44,405 nucleotides of DNA from Kineothrix sp. MSJ-39 (GCF_018917935.1 NZ_JAHLPN010000024.1:1-44405); one strand, 5' to 3'; shown: positions 24,500 through 33,744, counted from the first letter of the stretch. Made by a program: numbers and translations. The notes: generated by a model not told the origin, from the sequence alone.

Positions 24500-25645
24500 A
24501 TGATACAGATTATTTTTTGCAGCCTGAAACGGCTGCTGCGCAATACAACAAATATGTTCTGGATTTTAGTGTTTCCGATCGTTCTGGGCACATTCTTTTA
24601 TATTGCATTTTCCAATCTCGGTGCATCAGAATCCATGAGCACGATTCCTGTGGCGGTCGTCCTTACCGATGATTACTATGGAGAAGCCCTCAAGCAGACC
24701 GTGACACAGCTTTCCGAAGGAGAGGATCCCTTCCTGGACACTACGTTCTGCTCCAAGGAGGAAGCACGAAAGCTTTTGGAAAACGGCGATGTGTGCGGTA
24801 TGATCCAAAGTGGCAGTCAGGCAAAGCTCAGCGTTTCCGCCAATACAGCAGCGGATAATATCAAACAGAGTATTCTGGCAGCTTTCGTGGAGGAGTTCAA
24901 TCTCCGCTGTGATCTGCTGATCGATACGATGCAGAAGCATCCTGAAAATGCCGAGATGGTGATCTCTGCTTTTCAGAATCCGCATGCTTTCAACGAGGAA
25001 GTGTCCTTACAGAAAAATCCGAATGTGGATACTTATACACAGTATTTTTATAACCTGCTCGCCATGGCATGCTTATATGCCGCTATGGCTGGTGTGATCG
25101 TTGCTGTGGAAAATCAGGGCAATCTTTCCACACTTGCCGCACGTAAAACAGTTTCTGCCCAGAAAAAGTCCACGCTGGTCATCGGCGAACTGATCGCAGC
25201 GGCCTTCTTTGAATTTATCATGAATCTTGCCGGTTTTTTCTACCTTGCTTATATTTTGAAGGTCGGCGTTGATGCACAGCTTCCGTATGCAGTCCTGTCA
25301 CTGTTTACCGGCGTTCTGACCGGCGTATCCCTCGGCTTTTTCTTTGGCACACTGGGCAAAAAAGGAAAAGAAGAAAAGACAGGTCTCATCTTTGCCATGA
25401 TCATGCCCCTGTGCTTTTTAAGCGGTCTTATGGTCGGCAATATGCGTGTCCTCATTGACCGTATCGCGCCCGTTGTCAACCGCATCAATCCTGCTGCCCT
25501 GATCGCAGACAGCTTTTACTGCCTGAGCATTTTTGAAGGGCATGCAAGATACACCCGGAATATTGTAACACTGCTTCTTTTATCCGTTCTCTTTATCGGT
25601 CTGGGTATTTTGAAAACCAGGAGGTCCCGCTATGCAAGTATTTAA
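24500..25645 (+). CDS. ABC-2 type permease, subunit 1
   Basis: Membrane protein of 381 aa. The N-terminal helix is at 15-38, then an extracytoplasmic domain of about 150 residues. Five helices follow from about residue 180 (YFYNLLAMACLYAAMAGVIVAV, LIAAAFFEFIMNLAGFFYLAYI, GVLTGVSLGFFFGTL, LIFAMIMPLCFLSGLMV and a last one near 365). This is the ABC2_membrane_3 plan. AAAGGAG precedes the ATG, 28 bases after the ATPase gene. It probably forms a heterodimer with the next permease, whose start it overlaps. Confidence 0.9.
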   Translation: MIQIIFCSLKRLLRNTTNMFWILVFPIVLGTFFYIAFSNLGASESMSTIPVAVVLTDDYYGEALKQTVTQLSEGEDPFLDTTFCSKEEARKLLENGDVCGMIQSGSQAKLSVSANTAADNIKQSILAAFVEEFNLRCDLLIDTMQKHPENAEMVISAFQNPHAFNEEVSLQKNPNVDTYTQYFYNLLAMACLYAAMAGVIVAVENQGNLSTLAARKTVSAQKKSTLVIGELIAAAFFEFIMNLAGFFYLAYILKVGVDAQLPYAVLSLFTGVLTGVSLGFFFGTLGKKGKEEKTGLIFAMIMPLCFLSGLMVGNMRVLIDRIAPVVNRINPAALIADSFYCLSIFEGHARYTRNIVTLLLLSVLFIGLGILKTRRSRYASI

Positions 25646-26801
25646 CATTTTTTTTAAAATTGCGAAGAAACATCTTGGACAGGTATTTATCTTTTCGGGT
25701 GTTTTCCTGATCCTCATCTTTCTGATGAGCATCTCGCAGTCCAGATCACTGAGCGGTGATTTCAGCGCCAAGAAGATAGATATTACCATACTGGACGAGG
25801 ATCACTCCGTGCTCAGCCAGAGCATACGTGACTACCTTGGCTCCCGTCACAATCTGGTAACGCTTGAGAAAACAGATACGGAATCTTTGACAGACAATCT
25901 TTTTTATCAGCAGATCAGCTATGTCCTGACAATTCCCCAGGGATTTGAGGCGCATTTTCTGACGGATTCGCCCCTGAAGCTGTCACACAGCATCAGGCAG
26001 GACAATGCGAACGGCTTTTTCGTCAACGAGCAGCTGAACAGCTATTTGGATTCTATCTCCCTATACTGCACAGGCGGCTATTCCCTGGCAGATGCCATTG
26101 CTGCTACCGATCAAAATCTGGCAGCTTCTCCGAAGGTGGAAGCCATTACCTTTCAAAAGACGGCAGACAGCGGGAACACCACCATGTTTTACTGGTTCCA
26201 GTACATGAGCTATATCTTTTTGATGATCTTCTCCCTCAGTCTGGTGCCGATCCTTGTGACATTCCAGCAGACAGATGTCAGTGCCCGGATCTCCTGCTCT
26301 GCCCTGCCTGCCCAATCGCGTACCCTGCAGCTCGGACTTGGCTGTATCTGCTACAGTATTCTGACATGGCTTGTCTTTACACTGGCTGCAGTTCTGTTCT
26401 TTGGCCCGAAAAATGTTTTTTCCCAACAGGGACAGTTATGTATGTTAAACAGTTTTGTATTCACGCAGATCTGTGTTGCGATCACGCTGCTGTTAAGTAC
26501 CTTTGGTCTGAAGGACAATTCCCTCAACCTGATCTCGAATATCATCGGAATCGGTATGAGCTTCCTTTGCGGTATTTTTGTACCACAGTGGTATTTGAGC
26601 ACCGGAGTTTTAGCCGTTGCAAAGTTTCTCCCGGCTTACTGGTATATCAAGATCATCAACATGGTAACAGGCTGGTCAGGAGAAAGTTACTCTCTGGCAA
26701 ATTACTGGAAATATATCGGTATGCAGTGTATTTTCCTCGTTGCGATCTTCTCTGTATACCTTGTGGCAAATAAACAGCGGAAAAGGGCAAGTCTTGCGTA
26801 A
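25632..26801 (+). CDS. ABC-2 type permease, subunit 2
   Basis: Membrane protein of 389 aa with the same plan as the preceding one: N-terminal helix (VFIFSGVFLILIFLMSI), extracytoplasmic domain, then five helices (FQYMSYIFLMIFSLSLVPILV, YSILTWLVFTLAAVLFF, FTQICVAITLLLSTFGL, GIGMSFLCGIFVPQWYLS, IFLVAIFSVYLVA). AGGAGG lies before its ATG inside the end of the first permease gene (14-base overlap). The gene ends six bases from the convergent APC permease gene, with no hairpin terminator visible between. Confidence 0.9.
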   Translation: MQVFNIFFKIAKKHLGQVFIFSGVFLILIFLMSISQSRSLSGDFSAKKIDITILDEDHSVLSQSIRDYLGSRHNLVTLEKTDTESLTDNLFYQQISYVLTIPQGFEAHFLTDSPLKLSHSIRQDNANGFFVNEQLNSYLDSISLYCTGGYSLADAIAATDQNLAASPKVEAITFQKTADSGNTTMFYWFQYMSYIFLMIFSLSLVPILVTFQQTDVSARISCSALPAQSRTLQLGLGCICYSILTWLVFTLAAVLFFGPKNVFSQQGQLCMLNSFVFTQICVAITLLLSTFGLKDNSLNLISNIIGIGMSFLCGIFVPQWYLSTGVLAVAKFLPAYWYIKIINMVTGWSGESYSLANYWKYIGMQCIFLVAIFSVYLVANKQRKRASLA

Positions 26802-26807
26802 AATGTT

Positions 26808-28208
26808 CTACCAGATACCGCGCTTCTTGCGGATCTTGTAGTACATTTCATTATCCATTGCCATTACTTTTTCGATCGGTACTGCTTTAAGCACCGGCAT
26901 TTTCATCTTATATTTCGTCCAGAAGAAAGCGTAAATGCCAAGCACAAGCATGGTCACACCGGTAATCAGCCAGATCATAAGCCGTTCATGCGGATCTGTT
27001 GAGATATAAAAGATCATATAGCTTGTTCCGATAATGCCGATCAGTGGAAACAGCGGACCACATGGCACTTTAAAGCTTCTCGGTGCATGTGGGAGCTTTT
27101 TCCGCAGGATCAGCACATCTATATGGGCAAATATGTAAGTGATCATCCAGAATACCGATCCTACGAGAATCAGGAACTCGATCATACCGGAAGAACCATC
27201 ACTAATATAAGCAAAAAGGAACATGGCAGCGGAAATAGAGATCACGCCAATGTACGGAACACCGCGCTTATTTGTCTTTGCGAAGATCTGTGGCAGCATG
27301 TTCATTTTTGCCATGCCCTGTCCGATATATGCCAGTCCGTTCACACCTGAATTCTGTGTACTGATTACCGCAAGTGCTGCTACAAATGCCATCCAGATCT
27401 TGCCTGCTTTTCCAAGCAGCAGTTCGCCGTACAGCATATGCGGTGCTGCGGAATCTGCCAGTGCATCCCATGGTGTATAATGATAAAATCCGAGTACCAT
27501 GATCGCCTGCATGAGCAGGATCACGATCAAGCCCAGCGCCATGCCAAGCGGTACGTTCCGTTTTGCATTTTTGACCTGCCCGGAGATTGGAATGGCAAAT
27601 TCAGCACCGATGAACAGCCAGAAAGCAACTGCCGTCATGGAAATAACCTCTGCGGGGCTGGATGCCATATTCGCCGGCTGCACAACTACTGTGCCTGTTC
27701 CCAGCTTAAAAATGCCGATCAGTCCCATTAATACCATGGAACCGACAAGCAGAAATGCCACCAGATCCTGCACCTTGGCAAACATATCCACGCCGATCAG
27801 ATTCGTTGCCATGACTACGATCATCATGACCGCCGTATATACAATACTCGGGATAGGAAGTGGAATCACCTCTGCCATGGCATAAGCAAAAATAGATGCC
27901 TCAACACCGGCAGATAAGATATTGCAGATCAGATAACCACCTACCATGGAAATGATCGTCGGGAGCGGACCCATACAGGCAAGCGTATACTGTGCCAGTC
28001 CGCCTGTGATGTTTGGCATCAGTGCATTCAGCTCCGATAATGAACCGATCGTTGTCATATTCAATAAACAGGCAACAACCATTGCGCCGATAAATACGAT
28101 CCCAACAGAGCCTGCTCCCTGTCCCAGAGAAACAAGACAGCTCGTCGCAATGACAAGTCCTACGGAAGTAGAAATAACACTTCCCAGTCCCAGTTTTTTC
28201 TCCTCCAT
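26808..28208 (-). CDS. APC family amino acid/amine permease
   Basis: Membrane transporter of 466 aa, about 12 helices. It opens LGLGSVISTSVGLVIATSCLVSLGQG, a variant of the APC helix-1 motif where the unwound GxG substrate-binding loop usually lies. FWLFIGAEFAIPISGQVKNAKRNVPLG is the conserved helix 6 and loop. The substrate should be an amino acid or amine. AGGAGG precedes the ATG. Last gene of an operon running cyclodeaminase-like gene, AraC regulator, P-II-like gene, permease; 11 bases separate it from the P-II gene. This is the usual amtB place relative to glnK, but occupied by an unrelated transporter. Confidence 0.92.
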   Translation of the reverse strand: MEEKKLGLGSVISTSVGLVIATSCLVSLGQGAGSVGIVFIGAMVVACLLNMTTIGSLSELNALMPNITGGLAQYTLACMGPLPTIISMVGGYLICNILSAGVEASIFAYAMAEVIPLPIPSIVYTAVMMIVVMATNLIGVDMFAKVQDLVAFLLVGSMVLMGLIGIFKLGTGTVVVQPANMASSPAEVISMTAVAFWLFIGAEFAIPISGQVKNAKRNVPLGMALGLIVILLMQAIMVLGFYHYTPWDALADSAAPHMLYGELLLGKAGKIWMAFVAALAVISTQNSGVNGLAYIGQGMAKMNMLPQIFAKTNKRGVPYIGVISISAAMFLFAYISDGSSGMIEFLILVGSVFWMITYIFAHIDVLILRKKLPHAPRSFKVPCGPLFPLIGIIGTSYMIFYISTDPHERLMIWLITGVTMLVLGIYAFFWTKYKMKMPVLKAVPIEKVMAMDNEMYYKIRKKRGIW

Positions 28209-28219
28209 AAGCCTACCTC

Positions 28220-28570
28220 CTATAATGCATCCACGCCTTCATCACCAGTCCGTACTTTGATAACATTGTCCAGAGAGGAAACAAAGATCTTGCCGTCTCC
28301 GATATGTCCTGTATACAATGTCTGTTTGACTGCTTCCACGATATCATGCACCTTTTCAGTCTCGACTACCAGTGTGATCATCTGCTTTGGCAGCAGCACG
28401 ATCTCCTCATTTTCTTCGATTGCATATTCCGCAGAACCTTTCTGGATCCCACAGCCTAACACCTGTGAAACTGTCATGCCACGGACACCGAGATGTCCCA
28501 GCTCACTCTGCAGCTCCGCAAATTTGGTAAAATTCGTAATAATCTCAATTTTCGATAATCCAGATGCCAT
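28220..28570 (-). CDS. P-II-like signal protein with atypical T-loop
   Basis: Protein of 116 aa with a clear P-II core: LGVRGMTVSQVLGCGIQKG near 27-45, LPKQMITLVVE, the B-loop TGHIGDGKIFV (87-97) and IKVRTGDEG at the C-terminus. The T-loop has the normal length (14 residues between QKG and LPK) but different content. It reads SAEYAIEENEEIVL, so the uridylylated Tyr51 position is Glu and the RGAEY motif is missing. Arg38 is Ile and Lys85 of the B-loop is His; Gln39 is kept. It may still bind ATP/ADP and perhaps 2-oxoglutarate but is not a GlnD target. Placed directly before an APC permease rather than amtB, it probably gates that transporter. Confidence 0.88.
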   Translation of the reverse strand: MASGLSKIEIITNFTKFAELQSELGHLGVRGMTVSQVLGCGIQKGSAEYAIEENEEIVLLPKQMITLVVETEKVHDIVEAVKQTLYTGHIGDGKIFVSSLDNVIKVRTGDEGVDAL

Positions 28571-28591
28571 ATTTACTCCTCCGTTCCGCTA

Positions 28592-29365
28592 TCATTCAGC
28601 CATGTATTTTCTATATTGCTCCGGCGTTGCCCCCATGAAACTTTTAAATTCCTTTACCATATGGGACTGGTCATAATAGCCGCTTTCCAGTGCCAGTGCA
28701 TAGTAATCTGTGGAAGGCAGTTTTGCCATTTCACTTAATATATTCTGGAATCTGACGATCTTTTCAAACGTTTTGGGGCTGATCCCATGCGTTTTATGAA
28801 ATACTCTGCGCGTGTAACATTCCGAATAACCGGTTTCCTCGGAGATCTCCCTGATCGACAAAGTACCGTTTGTTTCGTAAATACGCCGTCTGATGTAGCT
28901 TTCTATTTCTTCTCCCGTATCAAATGCCGGGCGTCTGTCAGCCTTCTTTAACAGCTCTGTTACAACCTTTGCCTTTTTTCCGATAGAGTCTGCCTCATAA
29001 AGCTGCTGCGATATATCGCTGCCATATGCACTGACCGGAATTTCAATATCTGTATTGATAATGTCAGCGATCCCCAGATCCTTTGGCAGGATGCATTGCC
29101 CCGGTAAAAAGCGGACACCAAAGTATCTCCTGTTTTCATCAAACGGCCAGTATTTCATTTTCAGGACTGTTCCGCCGATATAACATCTGACGTCTTTCTC
29201 TCCGATCCCGAATAAAAGATCCACGCAGCCATCCGGTACCGCATTCAGCGGCTGTGCCTTGGGTTCCTCCAAAAACGAATAAAATTCAAATATCTCCGGC
29301 ACTGTTGCCCGGATGCTTTGATATCCTTTCGCATTTTTTTGTACAAATGGCTGCATCAGATTCAT
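28592..29365 (-). CDS. AraC family transcriptional regulator
   Basis: Regulator of 257 aa. The N-terminal ~150 residues are a sensor domain of the type seen in many AraC proteins (PDGCVDLLFGIGE, FGVRFLPGQCILPKDLG). The C-terminal double HTH is clear (LSIREISEETGYSECYTRRVFHKTHGISPKTFEKIVRFQN, then YYALALESGYYDQSHMVKEFKSFMGATPEQYRK). AGAGG lies before the ATG. It lies 12 bases after the cyclodeaminase-like gene and 21 before the P-II gene. It is the only DNA-binding protein in the cluster, so a good candidate to bind the 22-base element before the two operons. Confidence 0.93.
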   Translation of the reverse strand: MNLMQPFVQKNAKGYQSIRATVPEIFEFYSFLEEPKAQPLNAVPDGCVDLLFGIGEKDVRCYIGGTVLKMKYWPFDENRRYFGVRFLPGQCILPKDLGIADIINTDIEIPVSAYGSDISQQLYEADSIGKKAKVVTELLKKADRRPAFDTGEEIESYIRRRIYETNGTLSIREISEETGYSECYTRRVFHKTHGISPKTFEKIVRFQNILSEMAKLPSTDYYALALESGYYDQSHMVKEFKSFMGATPEQYRKYMAE

Positions 29366-29377
29366 ATTCCATACCTC

Positions 29378-30511
29378 TTATGCCATATCAGGTTTCTCCC
29401 ACAGAGGCAGCTTTATGCCGATTCCTTCCTTTATCGCATTTTTGTACACTTCATGTCCCCATGCAATATCTTCGACCGGCATACCACCTACGGAGAAGAT
29501 GATGATCTCATCATCCGATTCCCTTCCGGCATGCTTTCCTGTAATAATGTCCGAGATATCGATAATATCCTCTTTCTTTGCCAGCCCTTCGTGCACCAGA
29601 TCCGTAAATAAAGAACCTACAATACAGACCGTATCATAGGTCGGATACGGATATTCTTCCTCCCAGGCTTCATACAGGGCTGAATTGTCAACAACCATTT
29701 TGCATTTCTTTGCCACAAATTCTTTGCTGTCAAATCTTGCTGCAGAAGGCATGGAAATGAGTGCCCCCTTCTTGACCCATTCTTCCCGGATCTCCGGAAA
29801 TGTCGATACATCATTCAGTACCGTGGTCGTAAAGCTGATGATATCACTGTCTCGGATTGCTTCCTCATTATCTTTGCAGATAGTGATCTCTTTTAACTGC
29901 GGAAATTCCGCTTTTGCCCAGGATACAAAATCTTCCAGCGACCTCGCGCCTCTTCCCTTGACCTTCAATGTATCAAGCTGCGGACAAACCGCCATAAATG
30001 CTGCAAGAGATGTCTTTCCCATAACACCCGGTCCGATGATCGATACCACTTTTGCATCTTTTCTTGCAAGATATCTGGCGCCCACGCCCGGAATACCGCC
30101 TGTACGGTAGGAACTGACAAGGTTCGCGGACATCAGGGCAAGTGGTGCGCCTGTGTCCTTATCGTTCAGCATCATCATCAAAATGGAACGGGGCAATCCC
30201 TTTTCACGGTTTTCAATATTGGAACCGTACCACTTCATGCCTGCAAGCTGATGACTGCCACCCAGATATGCCGGCATTGCCATAAATCTCCTGTCCGGTC
30301 CGTTCTTTGGCATGCCCGGAAACTTTGGATCATCCGGGAACATGATCATACAGCCGTGTGAATTATGATTTTCTCCGCCCATCATGTAGTCACCTTTATT
30401 CAGCGTAAGCAGCAGATCCTCCATGCAGTCTACACATTTGCTCATATCCTTGACACCGGCCTTGATCATATCAGGCTCTGAAAGATAGAGAAAGTCAATT
30501 TTTGTATCCAT
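29378..30511 (-). CDS. Ornithine cyclodeaminase / mu-crystallin family protein
   Basis: Cytoplasmic NAD(P)-dependent enzyme of the OCD/mu-crystallin superfamily, 377 aa, longer than typical OCD (about 330). A Rossmann motif is seen (VVSIIGPGVMGKTSLAAFMA), and before it the substrate-side motifs ANLVSSYRTGGIPGVGARYLARKDA. Family members include ornithine cyclodeaminase, alanine dehydrogenase, ketimine reductases and opine-type synthases, and I recall long clostridial homologues being labelled as a tyramine oxidase subunit; I cannot decide among these. The substrate is probably an amino acid, imine or amine supplied by the co-operonic permease. First gene of its operon, with AGGAGG before the ATG and a hairpin and promoter upstream. 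Confidence 0.85.
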   Translation of the reverse strand: MDTKIDFLYLSEPDMIKAGVKDMSKCVDCMEDLLLTLNKGDYMMGGENHNSHGCMIMFPDDPKFPGMPKNGPDRRFMAMPAYLGGSHQLAGMKWYGSNIENREKGLPRSILMMMLNDKDTGAPLALMSANLVSSYRTGGIPGVGARYLARKDAKVVSIIGPGVMGKTSLAAFMAVCPQLDTLKVKGRGARSLEDFVSWAKAEFPQLKEITICKDNEEAIRDSDIISFTTTVLNDVSTFPEIREEWVKKGALISMPSAARFDSKEFVAKKCKMVVDNSALYEAWEEEYPYPTYDTVCIVGSLFTDLVHEGLAKKEDIIDISDIITGKHAGRESDDEIIIFSVGGMPVEDIAWGHEVYKNAIKEGIGIKLPLWEKPDMA

Positions 30512-30552
30512 AACTTCATCCTCCTTTACGACGCTTGTGCATAAAAGAGAAA

Positions 30553-30583
30553 AAAGGCGTCAGGTAATATACCTGACGCCTTT
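30553..30583 (-). terminator. Hairpin with T-run before the cyclodeaminase gene
   Basis: Fourteen-base perfect stem, AAAGGCGTCAGGTA / TACCTGACGCCTTT, three-base loop, then TTTTTTCTCTTTT on the minus strand. It lies between a promoter (-10 at 30633-30638) and the cyclodeaminase start, with no room for another promoter after it. It may terminate the redox operon, attenuate this one, or both. Confidence 0.75.
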
Positions 30584-30632
30584 GTCCTCTTTAATTTACC
30601 ACAGTGCTTTTGATAGTTCAACTGTTATTTTT

Positions 30633-30677
30633 ATGATAACGCACATTTTGTTCTATGTATTGTAAAAAACGATACAA
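30633..30677 (-). promoter_or_regulatory. Promoter and 22-base element before the OCD/P-II operon
   Basis: The element at 30656-30677 is identical over 22 bases to 34249-34270. It is an interrupted dyad (TTGTATCG ... CAATACA on the minus strand) around a T-run. AATACA at its end forms a -35; 17 bases later is TATCAT (30633-30638). Confidence 0.7.
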
Positions 30678-30689
30678 TGGTTCCCTTCT

Positions 30690-31829
30690 TTATTTGTTTG
30701 GTTTGAAACGGTTCGGTGCCAGTGCACTGATATCCACCACTGTCTTTTCTCCATGCACGATCCGGGAAAGCATCAGTCCCACGGCAGGTGCTGTTCCAAA
30801 GCCATGACCGGTGAAGCCACAGGCAACCGTCAATCCCTCTGCATCCTTGCAGTCCCCGATGAACGGAACCCCGTCAAATGCATTATCCAGCCAGCCACAC
30901 CAGCTTCTGACGACTTTTGCACCCTTCAGACATGGTACATAGTCCATAACCGCCCGACAACTTGCGGATAATGTCATGGCATTTGTATACAGTTTGGAAG
31001 GATCCTCCATATCCGTCACTTCCTCATATCCGCATTCGGAACCGAACACAAAGGAGCCGTGATGTGCCTGATGTCCGTAAAAATCAGCACTTGCCGTACC
31101 AAGCATGATGTCAAACATATGTGGCTGCATCTCCGTCACAAACATCTCATCGATCAGCTTTGTCATTGGCAGATCCACGCCGACTGTTCTCGCGATCGCA
31201 CGGCTTTCATAGCCTGCACAAAGTACAATGTGCTCCCCCTCAAAAACCGTTCCGTCCGTCAAAATGACCTGACGAACCTTTCCTCTTACCTTTTTCAGCA
31301 GTGCCACCTTGGCATCTGTGTAATAGCTGACGCCCATTTCCAGAGAACGCTTATAATACCCAAGCGTTGTTGTCAGTGGATTGGCGTGTCCGTCTGTCGG
31401 ACACCAGCTTGCTCCGATGATATCTTTGGAAAGATACGGACAGATCTCCTGTACCTCTTTCGCATCTACCATCTCCACACCAAGTCCTACTGCTTTGGCG
31501 TTATCTGCCAGCTTTTGCAGCTTTTCCAAATGCGCCTGTGTTTTTCCAAGTCTCAGATTTCCCTTCTGTGTATATTCCACATCCACGCCCAGTTCTTCGG
31601 AAAGAGTCGGCCACAGATGCTGTATACCATACATGGCATATGGCAGTTCCCTGACATCCCTGCCTGACTGGCGGACACCTCCGCCATTTCGACAGCTCCC
31701 CCCATGTCCGATGCTCTTGGATGCTTCCAGTACGATTACCTGTTTCGTTCCTGACTTTGCCAGGTAATAAGCGGTAGCGCATCCGACAACTCCGCCACCA
31801 ATTATGATCACATCTGCTGTTTTATTCAT
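30690..31829 (-). CDS. FAD-dependent amine/amino-acid oxidoreductase (DAO family)
   Basis: Flavoprotein of 379 aa of the DAO superfamily (glycine oxidase, sarcosine oxidase beta, DadA, HcnC-like). The N-terminal dinucleotide fold reads VIIIGGGVVGCATAYYLAKSG, then HGGSCRNGGGVRQSGRDVRELP. The C-terminal signature is GLTVACGFTGHGFGTAPAVGLMLSRIV. It would oxidise the C-N bond of a small amino acid, imino acid or amine and pass electrons to the Fe-S partners encoded just upstream. The ATG at 31829 is chosen; a GTG at 31838 is possible. It overlaps the [2Fe-2S] gene by eight bases. Last gene of the four-gene redox operon, followed by an intergenic control region. Confidence 0.9.
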   Translation of the reverse strand: MNKTADVIIIGGGVVGCATAYYLAKSGTKQVIVLEASKSIGHGGSCRNGGGVRQSGRDVRELPYAMYGIQHLWPTLSEELGVDVEYTQKGNLRLGKTQAHLEKLQKLADNAKAVGLGVEMVDAKEVQEICPYLSKDIIGASWCPTDGHANPLTTTLGYYKRSLEMGVSYYTDAKVALLKKVRGKVRQVILTDGTVFEGEHIVLCAGYESRAIARTVGVDLPMTKLIDEMFVTEMQPHMFDIMLGTASADFYGHQAHHGSFVFGSECGYEEVTDMEDPSKLYTNAMTLSASCRAVMDYVPCLKGAKVVRSWCGWLDNAFDGVPFIGDCKDAEGLTVACGFTGHGFGTAPAVGLMLSRIVHGEKTVVDISALAPNRFKPNK

Positions 31830-32154
31830 ACGCGCCACCCTGATCCTTTCCTAAAATCTCCATTTCGATCGGCCGCATCGGAGCCCGTGCACTCGCCGGT
31901 TCCACATAATCCGGCGTTTCCTTCAGTTCTGCTGCCATGATCGATTTTACCAGCCTGCCACAGGTCTGTCCCTGACAGAGTCCCATACCGTTCCGCAGAT
32001 ACCGGCGCATTTCCTCGATCGTAAAAATCCCCTCATGTACGGCTTTTCTGATCTCGCCTTTTGTTACCTCCTCACAACGGCATACTAAAAGTCCATCGTC
32101 CGCATGCGGCTCAAAAGCACCGATCTCTTCTAATTTTTGTCTGATATCAATCAT
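31822..32154 (-). CDS. BFD-like [2Fe-2S] protein
   Basis: Small protein of 110 aa with a bacterioferritin-associated-ferredoxin-like [2Fe-2S] domain: Cys25-x-Cys27 (LVCRCEEVT) and Cys60-x4-Cys65 (GLCQGQTC). In sarcosine oxidase, Hcn-type and opine or proline dehydrogenases this domain is usually fused to the end of the FAD subunit; here it is a separate chain. It should shuttle electrons between the two flavoproteins. GGAGG precedes the ATG, and it overlaps both neighbours, so all three are translated together. Confidence 0.9.
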   Translation of the reverse strand: MIDIRQKLEEIGAFEPHADDGLLVCRCEEVTKGEIRKAVHEGIFTIEEMRRYLRNGMGLCQGQTCGRLVKSIMAAELKETPDYVEPASARAPMRPIEMEILGKDQGGAYE

Positions 32155-33742
32155 AAGCTGCCTCCTTTTTGGCTCTGTAAAAACGAGCCTTCATCAACAT
32201 GTCATTCGGAACTTTGATCGTCAGCAGATTCGTATGATCAAATGCCGGTGAAGTACGCACCTTTGTTACCTCACAGTCACAAACTGCTTTGCCGTCGCGT
32301 CCGCAGGCAATTCCTTTTTCCCCTACAACAGGCAGTGGCATAAATTCGTATGGCATCGTTACCTCTCCGTAACCCGGTTCCACATCCTCCTCTACCAGAA
32401 AGATTGCCTGACCGGAACAGCTTGCCACACATAAGCCACAGCCAATACATTCATGTTCCTTATCCACAACCGGAAGCGATGTAATATTGCTGCCAATAGA
32501 AATACAGCCCCTCTTGCATGCATCCTGACATGGATTACACGGAATATTCTGCGTACATTCCATGACCGGATGGATCTTTCTCTGTTTGGTTACCCCCGGG
32601 AAACGACCGATCTCTTCATCTGAAACAAATCCCTTTACCAGAAGATTTTCGGAGATTGCAATGCCCTCTTCTGTTTTCTCGATCTTCTTGCCTCGGTTAG
32701 CCGGTGCAAACATTCCCTGTCTGAGTGTATCGAGCTGTGCTTCCAGTTCACTGATCCGGCTTTCCTTTTCCTCTTTTTCTGCAAATCCAAGATATTCCGC
32801 GATCGTGATACCACTGATCCTTCCTTCTATCATAGCGGAGCTTGCTTCCTCAATGCCTGATACATCACCTGCCGCATAGATTCCCGGCACACTTGTCTGT
32901 CCCTCTGCATCACAAGCAGGGACAAAACCGCCTCTGGTATCTTTCATCTGACAGCCCGCCTGATCCAGAAGCTGTGACATCGGGGATAACCCGACTGCCA
33001 GACAGATCGTATCCACGTCGAAATGCTTTTCCGTTCCGGGAATGATCTTCCAGTCCGGTCCGACTTCACCGATCGTAACACCTGTCACATATTCATCGCC
33101 CTCTGCCTCGATGATCGTATGAGAAAGATAAAACGGAACACCGCAGCGTGCTACCTTTGCCGCATGTACACCATATCCGCCGATCCGCGGTGCTGCATCA
33201 CAAAGTGCTACCACTTCACAGCCTGCCTGCATAAGCTGGAAGCTGACAACCAATCCGACATTACCGCTTCCGAGCATCAGCACCTTCTTACCCGGCAGAA
33301 TATGATGCAGGTTCATCATCGTCTGGGCCGCGCCTGCGCCGATGACACCCGGCAATGTCCATCCCTTGAAGTTGACCATATTTTCCGAAGCACCTGTTGC
33401 TACCAGAATACTGTCCCCTTTGAAATGCTGGATTTCCTCTCCGATCTTTACCGTTACTTCCTTATCCGGGTAAAGCCCGACAACTGTTGCATTTAAGACA
33501 ACTTCCACACCGAACTTCTCCGCCTCTGCCAAAAGCTCCTCACCGATCTTAAATCCCCTGATCTTTGCCTTATGCTCCTTGGAGCCAAAAAACTTATGGA
33601 TCTGCTTAAAAAGCTGTCCGCCGGGTCTTGCATTTTCATCGAATACGATTGGCTTTACGCCATGCTTTGCAGCCTCGATCGCTGCTGAAAGTCCTGCCGG
33701 TCCTGCGCCGATCACGATCATATCATAACGTCTGATGTCCAT
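32147..33742 (-). CDS. FAD/[4Fe-4S] oxidoreductase subunit
   Basis: Protein of 531 aa. Residues 1-320 are a two-dinucleotide-binding-domain flavoprotein: IGAGPAGLSAAIEAAKHG at 11-28, VLMLGSGNVGLVVSFQL at 154-170, and the FAD-closing IYAAGDVSGIEEA near 288-300. A linker is followed by two [4Fe-4S] motifs: CNPCQDACKRGC (402-413) and CIGCGLCVASC (432-442). Cys480, 488 and 490 may bind another site. It resembles the alpha subunit of Hcn/opine/proline dehydrogenases with an added ferredoxin domain. Such a protein could pass electrons to NAD or a ferredoxin. The start at 33742 follows AAAGGAGG just after the preceding gene; a longer frame exists but overlaps that gene. Confidence 0.92.
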   Translation of the reverse strand: MDIRRYDMIVIGAGPAGLSAAIEAAKHGVKPIVFDENARPGGQLFKQIHKFFGSKEHKAKIRGFKIGEELLAEAEKFGVEVVLNATVVGLYPDKEVTVKIGEEIQHFKGDSILVATGASENMVNFKGWTLPGVIGAGAAQTMMNLHHILPGKKVLMLGSGNVGLVVSFQLMQAGCEVVALCDAAPRIGGYGVHAAKVARCGVPFYLSHTIIEAEGDEYVTGVTIGEVGPDWKIIPGTEKHFDVDTICLAVGLSPMSQLLDQAGCQMKDTRGGFVPACDAEGQTSVPGIYAAGDVSGIEEASSAMIEGRISGITIAEYLGFAEKEEKESRISELEAQLDTLRQGMFAPANRGKKIEKTEEGIAISENLLVKGFVSDEEIGRFPGVTKQRKIHPVMECTQNIPCNPCQDACKRGCISIGSNITSLPVVDKEHECIGCGLCVASCSGQAIFLVEEDVEPGYGEVTMPYEFMPLPVVGEKGIACGRDGKAVCDCEVTKVRTSPAFDHTNLLTIKVPNDMLMKARFYRAKKEAAYD

Positions 33743-33744
33743 AC

